A stretch of DNA of 64,000 nucleotides from positions 1-64,000 of the forward strand of contig NZ_VEGH01000002.1 in assembly GCF_007679345.1 (NCBI RefSeq). The letters run 5' to 3'. The stretch comes from Cellulosimicrobium cellulans (GTDB lineage Bacteria > Actinomycetota > Actinomycetes > Actinomycetales > Cellulomonadaceae). The notes below the pieces were generated by a model that made no database searches, was not told the DNA's origin, and saw only the letters and a list, made by a program, of their open reading frames with translations. Below are positions 10,316 to 18,594 of the stretch, piece after piece (the stretch's first letter is position 1; each line of letters opens with the position of its first letter). A program made the translations under genes and the position numbers.

Positions 10316-11458
10316 TCAGGAGGCCTGACCCGCCGCGACCTCCTCCTCGGTCCAGTAGCCCGAGTCGATGAGGAGCGACTGGATGTTGTCGGCGTAGACG
10401 ATGTCCGACTCCAGCAGGTACGACGGGACGACCTTCACGCCGTTGTCGTAGTCCTCGGTGTTGTTCGCCTCGGGCTCGTCGCCGTCGAGGAAGGCCTGCG
10501 CCGAGACGACGGCCTGCTCCGCGAGCTTGCGGGTGTCCTTGAAGATCGTCGAGAACTGCACGCCGTCCTTGATGAGCTTCACGGAGGCGATCTCGGCGTC
10601 CTGGCCGGTCACGATCGGCAGGCCGGCCTCGATGCTGTCGCCGTAGCCGGCGTTCTGCAGCGCGGTGATGATGCCGCGGGAGATGCCGTCGTAGGGCGAG
10701 AGCACGCCGTCGACCTTCGAGCCGTCCGAGTACGTGGAGGTCAGCAGGTCCTCCATGCGCTTCTGGGCGGTCTCCTGCAGCCAGCGCAGGGTCGCGACCT
10801 GCTCGATCTCGGTCTGGCCCGACTTCACGACCAGCGTGCCGTTGTCGATGTACGGCTGCAGCGTGTCCATCGCGCCCTGGAAGAAGAAGTGCGCGTTGTT
10901 GTCGTCCAGCGAGCCGGCGAACAGCTCGATGTTGAACGGGCCGGCGGCGCCGGCCTCGGAGCCGTCCGCGTTGAGGATGCCCAGGCCGACGAGCAGCGAG
11001 GTGGCCTGCTGGACGCCGACGTTGTAGTTGTCGAACGTGACGTAGAAGTCGACGTTCTCGGTGTCGCGGATCAGGCGGTCGTACGCGATGACCGGGATGC
11101 CCTGGTCGGCGGCGGCCTGCAGCTGGTTGGCCAGCGCGGTGCCGTCGATCGAGGCGACGATCAGGAGGTCGGCGCCCTTCGTGATCATCTGGTCGATCTG
11201 CTGCGCCTGCGTCGGGATGTCGTCCGCCGCGTACTGCAGGTCGACCGTGTAGCCGGCCTCCTCGAGCTGGCTCTTCACGGCGTCGCCGTCGGCGATCCAC
11301 CGCTCGGAGGTCTCGGTCGGCATCGCGACGCCGATCGTGAGGTCGCTGGGGTCCGCGTTGGTCTCGTCGCCCGTGGTGCTGCCGGCGCCGCCGCCGGAGC
11401 ACGCCGCCAGGCCGAGCGCGAGAACGCCGCCGAGCGCGACGAACCGGATGCTCTTCAT
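10316..11458 (-). CDS. chvE: Sugar-binding lipoprotein of an ABC importer (ChvE/XylF-like)
   Basis: Extracytoplasmic substrate-binding protein of 380 residues. The N-terminus is a lipoprotein signal peptide with lipobox LGLAACSG, so Cys20 is expected to be lipid-anchored. The mature part has the periplasmic-binding-protein type 1 fold: LTIGVAMPTETSERW, ADLLIVASIDGTAL and IPVIAYDRLI are typical of ChvE/XylF-class aldose binders. The ATG at 11458 was chosen because a GAGGAGGAGAAGG ribosome binding site lies just upstream and the signal peptide follows; upstream in-frame codons lack a signal. First gene of the operon; its promoter region holds the palindrome at 11591-11614. Arabinose specificity is inferred from neighbouring ara genes. 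Confidence 0.92.
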   Translation of the reverse strand: MKSIRFVALGGVLALGLAACSGGGAGSTTGDETNADPSDLTIGVAMPTETSERWIADGDAVKSQLEEAGYTVDLQYAADDIPTQAQQIDQMITKGADLLIVASIDGTALANQLQAAADQGIPVIAYDRLIRDTENVDFYVTFDNYNVGVQQATSLLVGLGILNADGSEAGAAGPFNIELFAGSLDDNNAHFFFQGAMDTLQPYIDNGTLVVKSGQTEIEQVATLRWLQETAQKRMEDLLTSTYSDGSKVDGVLSPYDGISRGIITALQNAGYGDSIEAGLPIVTGQDAEIASVKLIKDGVQFSTIFKDTRKLAEQAVVSAQAFLDGDEPEANNTEDYDNGVKVVPSYLLESDIVYADNIQSLLIDSGYWTEEEVAAGQAS

Positions 11459-11590
11459 GTCCTTCTCCTCCTCGAGAGGGTTGCTGACCTCGTCGTCATG
11501 GGCGCGGATTCGCACCGTCGCCCGTCCTGCCCTGCGCCGCGTGCCGGGGTTGACCTCCCCGCCACCGGCGAGCACGTGCACACTCTCGCG

Positions 11591-11614
11591 GGCTTGACTT
11601 CAAGAAGTCAAGCC
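11591..11614. promoter_or_regulatory. Perfect 11-bp inverted repeat upstream of the sugar transporter operon
   Basis: Arms GGCTTGACTTC and GAAGTCAAGCC flank a 2-bp AA centre, 133 bp upstream of the binding-protein start. It reads TTGACTTC on both strands and could overlay a -35 element. The length and symmetry suggest a dimeric regulator site, unlike the AGCGCT-centred palindrome nearby. Regulator unknown. Confidence 0.55.
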
Positions 11615-11801
11615 AAAGGAACGGGGCCCAGGTTGCAGATGGATAACGGTCGACGAGACCGGCCAGCAGTGGCGCGTCGCCGCAGGTCAGCGCCATTTTT
11701 CGCCACCTCGCCGGCCCGTCCGGTCACAGCAGGATCACCCGGCCGGCGCACCTGCTTGGGTTCGGTTCGCGAACTCAACGCGCCGAACGGGCGAACGGCA
11801 G

Positions 11802-11813
11802 GTGAGCGCTCAC
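11802..11813. promoter_or_regulatory. LacI-family operator-like palindrome, transporter side
   Basis: Perfect 12-bp palindrome GTGAGCGCTCAC with the central CG typical of LacI-family operators. Extended to 14 bases (11801-11814) it matches 12 of 14 positions of the site upstream of araB (15878-15891). The shared site suggests control by the LacI-type protein encoded at 16115-17152. It sits 344 bp before the binding-protein start, so the transporter promoter would have to lie close by. Confidence 0.6.
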
Positions 11814-11818
11814 ACGAC

Positions 11819-11854
11819 GACGGCCCGCCCCCGCAGCAGCGGGGACGGGCCGTC
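11819..11854. terminator. Terminator of the ara operon
   Basis: Inverted repeat with 16-bp arms (one mismatch) and an AGCA loop, 39 bases beyond the araA stop. The stem is almost pure G/C and has no T-run. It most likely ends araBDA transcription and insulates the transporter operon. Confidence 0.75.
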
Positions 11855-11892
11855 GGGACGGGCGCGGCGCGGTGCGCCGGCGCGCCCGGGGC

Positions 11893-13401
11893 TCAGAAGC
11901 CCTGGGCGATCCGGTAGTACACCTGGTTCCAGCGCACCTGGTCGCGGAAGCCGCGCCGGGTGGTGTCCTGGTCGATCACCAGCAGCTCGGTGCCGGCGAT
12001 GTCGGCGTAGATCTCGAACGCCTCGACGCCTGCCGCGGTCGACATCACCGTGTGGTGCGCGCCGCCGGCGGTCAGCCAGGCCTCGGCCGACGTGGCGAAG
12101 TCGGGACGGGGCTCCCAGACCGCGCGGGCGACCGGCAGGTTCGGCAGCTCCTGCGTCGGCGGCACGACGTCGACCACGTTCGCGGTCATCCGGAACCGGT
12201 CGCGCATGTCGGCCAGCGACACCACCACGGCCTCGCCCGGGTCCGCGTCGAACACCATGCGGACCGGGTCCTCCTTGCCGCCGATGCCGAGCGGGTGGAT
12301 CTCCACCTTCGGCTTCGACGTGGTCAGGGAGGGGCAGACCTCGAGCATGTGCGCGCCGAGGATCTTCTCGGCGCCCGGGGTCAGGTCGTAGGTGTAGTCC
12401 TCCATGAGCGAGGCGCCGCCGGGCAGGCCCTCGCCCATCACCTTGGCCGCGCGCACCAGGACGGCGGTCTTCCAGTCGCCCTCGGCGCCGAAGCCGTAGC
12501 CCTTCGACATCAGGCGCTGCACCGCGAGGCCCGGGAGCTGGCGCAGCGCGCCGAGGTCCTCGAAGTTCGTCGTGAACGCCTTGGCGCCCACCTCGGTCAG
12601 GAAGGTCTCGAGCGCGATCTCCTGGCGGGCTGCGTACCGCAGCGACTCGTGGCGGTCGCCGTCCCGGCGCAGCTCCGGCACGACGTCGTAGAGCTCCTCG
12701 TACTCCGCGACCAGCGCGTCGACGTCGGCGTCCGCCACGGCGTCCACGGCGGCGACGAGCTCGTTGACGCCCCAGGTGTTCACCGAGACGCCGAACCGCA
12801 GCTCGGCCTCGGTCTTGTCGCCCTCGGTGACCGCGACGTTGCGCATGTTGTCGCCGAACCGGACCAGCTTGAGCTCGTGGGTCGCGGCCCAGCCCGCGGC
12901 GGCGCGCGCCCAGGTGCCGACCCGCTTCGCCACGGCCGGGTTCGACGCGTGGCCGACGACCGTCGTGCGGGCGACGCCCAGGCGGGACGCGATGTACGCG
13001 TACTCGCGGTCGCCGTGCGCGGCCTGGTTCAGGTTCATGAAGTCCATGTCGATGCTGTCCCACGGCAGCTCGACGTTCGCCTGCGTGTGCAGGTGCAGCA
13101 GCGGCTTGCGGAGCTGGTCCAGGCCGGCGATCCACATCTTGGCCGGGCTGAACGTGTGCATCCAGGTGATGACGCCCAGGACGCGGTCGTCGGAGTTCGC
13201 GTCGAGCATCGCCCGGCGGATCGACACGGAGTCCTTGAGCACCGGCTTCCACACGATGCGGACCGGCACGTCGGCGGCCTCGTCGAGGGTGCGGGCCACC
13301 TCCTGGGACTGCTCGGCGACCTGGCGCAGGGTGTCCTCGCCGTAGAGGTCCTGGCTGCCGGTGAAGAACCAGACCTCGCGGTCGGCGTAGGGCTTGGTCA
13401 T
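11893..13401 (-). CDS. araA: L-arabinose isomerase
   Basis: Converts L-arabinose to L-ribulose. The 502-residue length matches the family. Landmarks of the active site are present: TNFEDLGAL near residue 285, the glutamate in [10 protein letters not shown] near 330, the histidine in [11 protein letters not shown] near 347 and the histidines of [10 protein letters not shown] near 445. The N-terminus [14 protein letters not shown] is highly characteristic. Start ATG at 13401 overlaps the araD stop (ATGA), showing translational coupling in the order araB-araD-araA. Confidence 0.97.
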   Translation of the reverse strand: MTKPYADREVWFFTGSQDLYGEDTLRQVAEQSQEVARTLDEAADVPVRIVWKPVLKDSVSIRRAMLDANSDDRVLGVITWMHTFSPAKMWIAGLDQLRKPLLHLHTQANVELPWDSIDMDFMNLNQAAHGDREYAYIASRLGVARTTVVGHASNPAVAKRVGTWARAAAGWAATHELKLVRFGDNMRNVAVTEGDKTEAELRFGVSVNTWGVNELVAAVDAVADADVDALVAEYEELYDVVPELRRDGDRHESLRYAARQEIALETFLTEVGAKAFTTNFEDLGALRQLPGLAVQRLMSKGYGFGAEGDWKTAVLVRAAKVMGEGLPGGASLMEDYTYDLTPGAEKILGAHMLEVCPSLTTSKPKVEIHPLGIGGKEDPVRMVFDADPGEAVVVSLADMRDRFRMTANVVDVVPPTQELPNLPVARAVWEPRPDFATSAEAWLTAGGAHHTVMSTAAGVEAFEIYADIAGTELLVIDQDTTRRGFRDQVRWNQVYYRIAQGF

Positions 13402-14150
13402 GCGTCCTGCTCCTTCGTGTTGGCGGCAGCCTCGGTGCTGCCCTGGCCGTAGACGTTCTGGTACCGCGCGTACAGCGAGTCGACCTTGTCCTGCGGGATC
13501 GGCAGCGGGTCGCCGAGCTGCCGGGAGATGTGCACGGTGCGCGCGACCTCCTCGACCATCACGGCGGCCTTGACCGCCGCCTTGGCGTCCTTTCCGATCG
13601 TGAACGGGCCGTGGTTCTGCATCAGCACCGCGGGGCTGCGGGACCCGCGCAGCGTCTCGACGATGCCGCGACCGATCGAGTCGTCGCCGATGAGGGCGAA
13701 CGGGCCGATCGGGATCGGGCCGCCGAACTCGTCGGCCATCATCGTCAGCACGCACGGCACGGGCTCGGCGCGGGCGGCCCAGGCCGTCGCGTACGTCGAG
13801 TGCGTGTGCACGACGCCACCGACCTCGGGCATGTGCGTGTACACGTAGGCGTGCGCCGCCGTGTCCGACGACGGGCTGCGGGTGCCGTCGACCAGGTTCC
13901 CGTCGAGGTCGCAGACGACCATCGACTCGGGGGTGAGCTCGTCGTACGTCACGCCGGACGGCTTGATGACGAGCAGGTCGGCGGCCGACGGGCCGGCCGG
14001 GTCCACCTGGACGCGCTGGGACACGTTGCCCGCCGTCCAGACGATCAGCTCCCAGCGGGGCAGCTCGGCGTGCAGGGTCGCGACGACCTCGCGGGTGCGC
14101 GCGACCGCCTCCTGCACCTCGGCCGGGTAGTCGGCGAGGGTCCGGGTCAT
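13398..14150 (-). CDS. araD: L-ribulose-5-phosphate 4-epimerase
   Basis: Class II aldolase-fold zinc enzyme converting L-ribulose 5-phosphate to D-xylulose 5-phosphate, 250 residues. Zinc-ligand histidines occur in [10 protein letters not shown] (near 115-124) and [10 protein letters not shown] (near 182), and the phosphate-binding [11 protein letters not shown] lies near 94. The middle gene of araB-araD-araA: it starts 25 bp after araB and overlaps araA by 4 bp. A slightly longer N-terminus than the E. coli enzyme is normal for actinobacteria. Confidence 0.96.
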   Translation of the reverse strand: MTRTLADYPAEVQEAVARTREVVATLHAELPRWELIVWTAGNVSQRVQVDPAGPSAADLLVIKPSGVTYDELTPESMVVCDLDGNLVDGTRSPSSDTAAHAYVYTHMPEVGGVVHTHSTYATAWAARAEPVPCVLTMMADEFGGPIPIGPFALIGDDSIGRGIVETLRGSRSPAVLMQNHGPFTIGKDAKAAVKAAVMVEEVARTVHISRQLGDPLPIPQDKVDSLYARYQNVYGQGSTEAAANTKEQDA

Positions 14151-14175
14151 GGGGTTCTCCTCCAGTGGTGGGTGG

Positions 14176-15789
14176 TCAGAGGGCCTCGGTCGCCGCGCGC
14201 TCGACGGCCAGGCCGGCGCGGTAGCGGTCCAGGAACTGCTCGTAGCCGGCGACGTCGCCCGCGTCGGGGGTGACGGTGTCGACGTCGGCGCCGGCGAACA
14301 CGCGCTCGGACAGGTAGGTCGGCAGGTCCTGCTCCGCCGCCGCGTCGAGGTACGCGGCCAGCACCGCGATGCCCCACGCGCCGCCCTCGGCCGCGGTCTC
14401 CCCGACGGCGACCGGCGCGTCGATCGCGGCCGACAGCAGACGCTGCGCCACGCCGGCCGTCCGGAACATGCCGCCGTGCGCGAGCATCGCGTCGATCGCC
14501 ACGCCCTCGCCCCGCAGCACGTGCATGCCGAGGCTCAGCGTGCCGAACGCCGAGTACAGCTGCGTCCGCATGAAGTTCGCGAGCGTCAGCCGGCTGTCGG
14601 GGGTGCGCACCACCAGCGGGCGGCCCGCGTCGAGCCCCGTGATCGGCTCGCCGGACAGGTAGTTGTAGGCCAGCAGGCCGCCGCCGTCGGCGTCGCCCTC
14701 GAGCGCGGCGCGGAACAGCGCACCGAACACGTCGTCGGCCGCGGCCGGCGCGCCGAGCGCGGTGGCGAACTCGCCGAACAGCCCCGCCCAGGCGTTGAGC
14801 TCGGACGCCCCGTTGTTGCAGTGCACCATCGCGACCAGGTCACCGGCCGGGGTGGTCACCACGTCGAGCTCGTGGTGCACCCGCTCCAGCGGCTTCTCCA
14901 GCACGACCATCGCGAAGATCGACGTGCCGGCGCTGACGTTGCCCGTGCGCGGGGCCACCGAGTTGGTCGCGACCATGCCGGTGCCGGCGTCGCCCTCGGG
15001 CGGGCACAGCGGGATGCCGGCCTGCAGCGAGCCGCTCGGGTCGAGCAGGGCGGCGCCCTCCGCGGTCAGCCGGCCGGCGTCGGCGCCCGCGGGCAGCACC
15101 TCGGGCAGCAGGTCCCGCAGGTGCAGGCCGGGGCGGCGGGTCGCGACGATCTCGTCGACCTGGGCCAGCATCGTGGCGTCGTAGTCGCGGGTCGTCGGGT
15201 CGATCGGGAACATGCCGGACGCGTCGCCGACCCCGAGGACCTTGCGGCCGGTGAGCTTCCAGTGCACGTAGCCCGCGAGCGTCGTGGCGAAGTCGATCCG
15301 GGGGACGTGCGCCTCGTGGTCGAGGATCGCCTGGTAGAGGTGGGCGATCGACCAGCGCAGCGGGATGTTGAAGCCGAGCTTGTCGGTGAGCTCCGCGGCC
15401 GCGCGGCCGGTCGAGGTGTTGCGCCAGGTGCGGAACGGCACCAGCAGCTCGCCGTCGGCGTCGAACGGCAGGTAGCCGTGCATCATCGCCGAGACGCCGA
15501 GCGCGCCGAACGTCGTCGGGCGGACGCCGTACCGCTGCTCGACGTCGGCGACGAGCGTGGCGATCGACTCCTGCAGGCCCGCCCAGACGGCGTCGAGGGA
15601 GTAGGTCCACACCCCGTCGACGTACTGGTTCTCCCACTCGTGGCTGCCCGTGGCGACCGGCGCGTGGTCCGGGCCGATCAGGCAGGCCTTGATCCGGGTG
15701 GAGCCGAGCTCGATGCCGAGCGAGGTCCGGCCGTCCGTGATCGCGGCGGCGACCTCGTCGCGGCGTGCGTCGTCGTGGTCCTGCGCCAT
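14176..15789 (-). CDS. araB: Ribulokinase, FGGY family carbohydrate kinase
   Basis: FGGY-family kinase of 537 residues, expected to phosphorylate L-ribulose. The ATP-phosphate loop [15 protein letters not shown] is near residue 25 and C-terminal nucleotide-site segments [12 protein letters not shown] and [13 protein letters not shown] lie near 435 and 465. The sequence is of the divergent FGGY group often labelled ATPase or xylulokinase-like rather than classical E. coli AraB, so the substrate is assigned mainly from its operon with araD and araA. ATG at 15789 was chosen because the frame upstream is Arg/Ala-rich. The operator-like site is 89 bp upstream. Confidence 0.85.
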   Translation of the reverse strand: MAQDHDDARRDEVAAAITDGRTSLGIELGSTRIKACLIGPDHAPVATGSHEWENQYVDGVWTYSLDAVWAGLQESIATLVADVEQRYGVRPTTFGALGVSAMMHGYLPFDADGELLVPFRTWRNTSTGRAAAELTDKLGFNIPLRWSIAHLYQAILDHEAHVPRIDFATTLAGYVHWKLTGRKVLGVGDASGMFPIDPTTRDYDATMLAQVDEIVATRRPGLHLRDLLPEVLPAGADAGRLTAEGAALLDPSGSLQAGIPLCPPEGDAGTGMVATNSVAPRTGNVSAGTSIFAMVVLEKPLERVHHELDVVTTPAGDLVAMVHCNNGASELNAWAGLFGEFATALGAPAAADDVFGALFRAALEGDADGGGLLAYNYLSGEPITGLDAGRPLVVRTPDSRLTLANFMRTQLYSAFGTLSLGMHVLRGEGVAIDAMLAHGGMFRTAGVAQRLLSAAIDAPVAVGETAAEGGAWGIAVLAAYLDAAAEQDLPTYLSERVFAGADVDTVTPDAGDVAGYEQFLDRYRAGLAVERAATEAL

Positions 15790-15877
15790 TGCGTGCTCCG
15801 TCCTCGCCGTTCGGGCAGCACTGCCCGCTCGCCTGCGATGTTCCCGCACGCGGCGGTCCGCCGCGTCCTGCCCCCGA

Positions 15878-15891
15878 TGTTAGCGCTCACA
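15878..15891. promoter_or_regulatory. LacI-family operator-like site upstream of araB
   Basis: TGTTAGCGCTCACA, an imperfect palindrome around a central CG of the form bound by many actinobacterial LacI-family repressors. It lies 89 bp upstream of the araB start and closely matches 11801-11814, 4 kb away before the transporter operon. The LacI-type gene next door is the obvious candidate to bind both. Confidence 0.7.
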
Positions 15892-15948
15892 CGCCGCGCT
15901 TCCAACCGCCCTGCTCGCGCCCGCCGCCGCCGCTGCGACCCCCTCCCC

Positions 15949-16012
15949 GCCGAGTCTCCACTTCGCGCCTGTGCGACACGGGGCCTGCACAGGCGAGAAG
16001 TGGAGACTCGGC
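15949..16012. repeat. Long inverted repeat (26-bp arms) between regulator and araB
   Basis: Arms 15949-15974 and 15987-16012 are complementary over 26 bp with one mismatch, with a 12-nt loop. Arms begin GCCGAGTCTCCACTTC. They are less GC-rich than the surroundings. The position after the LacI-type gene could make it a terminator, but the arms are far longer than a typical one. Confidence 0.75.
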
Positions 16013-16114
16013 GCACGCGTGACGCGTGGGCGGGGCGTGGGCGGAGCGCGTGGCGCGGGCGGGGCGCGTGGCGCGGGCGCGCCGCGGGCGCGGCGCGCGG
16101 CGCGCGGCGCGGGG

Positions 16115-17152
16115 TCAGCGCGCGGGCGGGGCGGCGGTGCTCGCGCGGGGGACCAGGGTGGCGGGCAGGAGGGTGCGCGGCGGCGGGTCACCCGCCAGGG
16201 CGCCCACCAGGGCCCGGATCGCGCTGCGGCCCAGGGCCGGGAAGTCCTGCCGCACCGTCGTCAGCGGCGGCACGAAGTACGCCGCGCCGGCCTCGTCGTC
16301 GAAGCCGACCACCGACACGTCCTGCGGCACCCGCAGCCCGCGCTCCCAGAACGCGCGCAGCAGGCCGAGGGCGAGCTGGTCGTTGGCGGCGAACACCGCG
16401 GTCGGCACGCCGGCGTCCGCCAGCCGCAGGCCCTCGCGGTAGCCGGACTCGGCGGACCAGTCGACCTCGACCGGCTCCGGCGACGGCACCCCGGCCGCGG
16501 CGCACGCCTCGCGCCAGCCGGCGAGCCGTTCCTGCGCGTCGAACCAGTCCTGCGGCCCGGCCAGGTGCACGACCTCGCGGTGCCCGAGGTCCACGAGGTG
16601 CCGGGTCGCCGCGCGGGCGCCCTCGCGCTGGTCGACGCCCACCGCCACGACGTGCGCGGGACCGGGGACCGGCTCGCCCGACGTCACGGAGACGACGGGG
16701 ACCGGCACCTGGAACGCCGCGACCGCCTCCGCCACGTCGACCTGCGGGGCGATGATCGCGATGCCCTCGACGGCCTGGTCCAGGAAGTGGTCCAGCGCGC
16801 CGCGCATCGTGCCGGCGTCGAACCGGTCGATGGCGGCGACGCTCACGTAGTAGCCGACCTCGCGCGCGGCGCTCTCCAGGCCGATGAGCGTGCTGGTGGG
16901 ACCGTGGTGCACCGACGACGTGGTGACGACCCCGAGCGCTCCCGACCGCCGGGTGACCAGGGCCCGTGCCGCGCTGTTGCGGCGGTAGCCGAGCTCCGCG
17001 ATCGCGGCGAGCACCCGCTCCCGGGTCTCCGGGCGGACGCTCGGGTGGTCGTTGAGCACCCGCGACACGGTCTGGTGCGACACCCCGGCGAGCGCGGCGA
17101 CGTCGCTCATCGCGGGCGGGCGCCGTGCCGGGGCACCCGGCGTGCCGGTCAC
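16115..17152 (-). CDS. LacI family transcriptional regulator of arabinose genes
   Basis: A 345-residue LacI/GalR-type repressor. An N-terminal helix-turn-helix (MSDVAALAGVSHQTVSRVLN, residues 15-34) with the usual hinge is followed by a type 1 periplasmic-binding-like sensor domain (GALGVVTTSSV, VEGIAIIAPQ, VSVVGFDDEAGAAYF). Location upstream of araB and the two matching AGCGCT-centred palindromes make it the likely arabinose repressor. I start at the GTG at 17152, which has GGTAGG upstream and lies 8 bp after the proC stop; the ATG at 17110 is an alternative with no visible ribosome binding site. Co-transcription with proC is possible. Confidence 0.9.
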   Translation of the reverse strand: MTGTPGAPARRPPAMSDVAALAGVSHQTVSRVLNDHPSVRPETRERVLAAIAELGYRRNSAARALVTRRSGALGVVTTSSVHHGPTSTLIGLESAAREVGYYVSVAAIDRFDAGTMRGALDHFLDQAVEGIAIIAPQVDVAEAVAAFQVPVPVVSVTSGEPVPGPAHVVAVGVDQREGARAATRHLVDLGHREVVHLAGPQDWFDAQERLAGWREACAAAGVPSPEPVEVDWSAESGYREGLRLADAGVPTAVFAANDQLALGLLRAFWERGLRVPQDVSVVGFDDEAGAAYFVPPLTTVRQDFPALGRSAIRALVGALAGDPPPRTLLPATLVPRASTAAPPAR

Positions 17153-17160
17153 GGCGCGAC

Positions 17161-18078
17161 CTACCGGTCCCCGCGCGGGGCGTCCGCCTCGGCGGCGGCC
17201 GGGGCGGACGCCTCGGCGGATGCCGGGGCGTCGGACCGGCCGGCGGGCGCCGGAGCCGCCGCCGCGCCGAGCTCCCGCGAGCGGTCGTGCGCCGCGCGGG
17301 CCGCCGCGACCACGCCGGCCCGGACCCCGTGCGCGTCGAGCGCGGCGACGCCGGCCACGGTCGTCCCGCCCGGCGAGGACACCCGCTCGCGCAGCACGAC
17401 CGGGTGGTCGCCCGTCTGCGCCGCCAGGGCGGCCGAGCCCTCGACGGTCGCGACGGCGAGCCGCGTCGCCAGGTCCCGGGTGAGGCCGAGCAGGACGCCG
17501 GCCTCGGCCATCGCGTCGATCAGGTAGAACGCGTACGCCGGGCCCGAGCCGGAGATGGCCGTGACCGCGTCGAGGTCCTTCTCCGCCACGCGCACGACCA
17601 GCCCCGTCGCGGCGAGCGCCCGCTCGGCGAGGTCGAGGTGCTCGTCGGTGGCGTGCGTCCCCGGTGCGATCGCGCTGGCGCCCTTGCCGACCAGCGCCGG
17701 GGTGTTCGGCATGACCCGGACCACCGGGGTGCCCGCGGGCAGGGCGGCCTCGTAGACGGCGACCGGGATGCCGGCGGCGACCGAGACGACGAGCGTCCCG
17801 GGCCGGAGCGTCGGGGCGATCTCCGCCAGCACCTCCGGCACGACTTGCGGCTTGACCGCGATCAGCACCAGGCCGGCGCCCTTGACCGCCTTGGCGTTCG
17901 GGTCGGCGGCGCGGACGCCGTACCGGCCGGACAGCTCCATCGCGCGGGCGGCGCTGCGCTCGGTGACGTCGACGTCGTCGGCCGTCCAGCCGGCGGCGAG
18001 CAGGGCCGTGACCAGGGCCTCGCCCATGACGCCCCCGCCGAGGACCGCCGCGTGCGGTCGTGCCGTGGTCTGCGTCAT
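17161..18078 (-). CDS. proC: Pyrroline-5-carboxylate reductase
   Basis: Last step of proline synthesis, NAD(P)H-dependent reduction of pyrroline-5-carboxylate. The dinucleotide motif AVLGGGVMGEALV is at residues 11-23, the active-site segment ISGSGPAYAFYLIDAMAEAG near 170-189 and SPGGTTVAGV near 230. The 305-residue protein is longer than the usual 270 because of a C-terminal Ala/Pro-rich tail of about 40 residues that looks disordered. ATG at 18078 precedes the Rossmann fold directly. The LacI-type gene follows 8 bp downstream, an odd neighbour for a biosynthetic gene. Confidence 0.95.
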   Translation of the reverse strand: MTQTTARPHAAVLGGGVMGEALVTALLAAGWTADDVDVTERSAARAMELSGRYGVRAADPNAKAVKGAGLVLIAVKPQVVPEVLAEIAPTLRPGTLVVSVAAGIPVAVYEAALPAGTPVVRVMPNTPALVGKGASAIAPGTHATDEHLDLAERALAATGLVVRVAEKDLDAVTAISGSGPAYAFYLIDAMAEAGVLLGLTRDLATRLAVATVEGSAALAAQTGDHPVVLRERVSSPGGTTVAGVAALDAHGVRAGVVAAARAAHDRSRELGAAAAPAPAGRSDAPASAEASAPAAAEADAPRGDR

Positions 18079-18140
18079 CGGGTGTCCTCCGGTGGTCGTC
18101 GTGCGGGTGGGGCTGGCGGCGAGCCTAGCCCCGGTGGCGG

Positions 18141-18473
18141 TCAGGCCGGCCGCGGCGCGTACATGATGACCGCGACCCCGGCGAGGCACAGCAACGCCCC
18201 GAGCACGTCCCACCGGTCGGGGCGGAAGCCGTCGGCGACCACGCCCCAGAGCAGCGAGCCGGCGACGGACACCCCGCCGTACGCCGCGAGGATCCGCCCG
18301 AAGCTCGCATCCGGCTGCAGGGTCGCCACGAAGCCGTACAGCCCGAGCGCGATCACGCCCGCGCCGATCCACACCCAGCCGCGGTGCTCGCGCACGCCCT
18401 GCCAGACCAGCCAGGCCCCGCCGATCTCCAGCAGCGCGGCGAGCGCGAACAGCAGCACCGAGCGCAGCGGCAT
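18141..18473 (-). CDS. ynfA: YnfA family (UPF0060) small membrane protein
   Basis: A 110-residue protein with four hydrophobic segments, the normal size for the YnfA/UPF0060 family. Family motifs include [25 protein letters not shown] (start near residue 11) and [13 protein letters not shown] near 67. The family resembles small multidrug resistance transporters, and its function is not settled. ATG at 18473 begins the first helix; the upstream frame is not membrane-like. It lies 62 bp upstream of proC on the same strand. Confidence 0.88.
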   Translation of the reverse strand: MPLRSVLLFALAALLEIGGAWLVWQGVREHRGWVWIGAGVIALGLYGFVATLQPDASFGRILAAYGGVSVAGSLLWGVVADGFRPDRWDVLGALLCLAGVAVIMYAPRPA

Positions 18474-18594
18474 GCGGGTCCCTCCCCCGCCGGGCCACGG
18501 GCGGGCGCCGGCGGGTCCAGGGTGGCAGAAGGGCGCCCGGCCGGTGCCGCGCAGGGGGTACGCAGGACCGGCCGGGCGCGTCGAGGGCCCGGGA

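Larger units (their letters stand above)
11459..11892. other. Intergenic region between araA and the sugar transporter operon
   Basis: This 434-bp gap holds no credible gene. It should contain the leftward promoter of the transporter operon. Seen in it: a perfect palindrome at 11591-11614, a small palindrome GTTCGCGAAC at 11765-11774, an operator-like palindrome at 11802-11813 and a terminator-like stem at 11819-11854. A clear -35/-10 pair was not assigned; TTGACT within the 11591-11614 palindrome is a candidate leftward -35, but the matching -10 is poor. Confidence 0.6.
15790..16114. other. Intergenic region between the LacI regulator gene and araB
   Basis: A 325-bp gap with no gene. It contains the presumed leftward araB promoter, the operator-like site at 15878-15891, a long inverted repeat at 15949-16012, and from about 16020 to 16114 a low-complexity stretch of GCGGGC/GCGCGG units downstream of the regulator stop. 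Confidence 0.7.
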
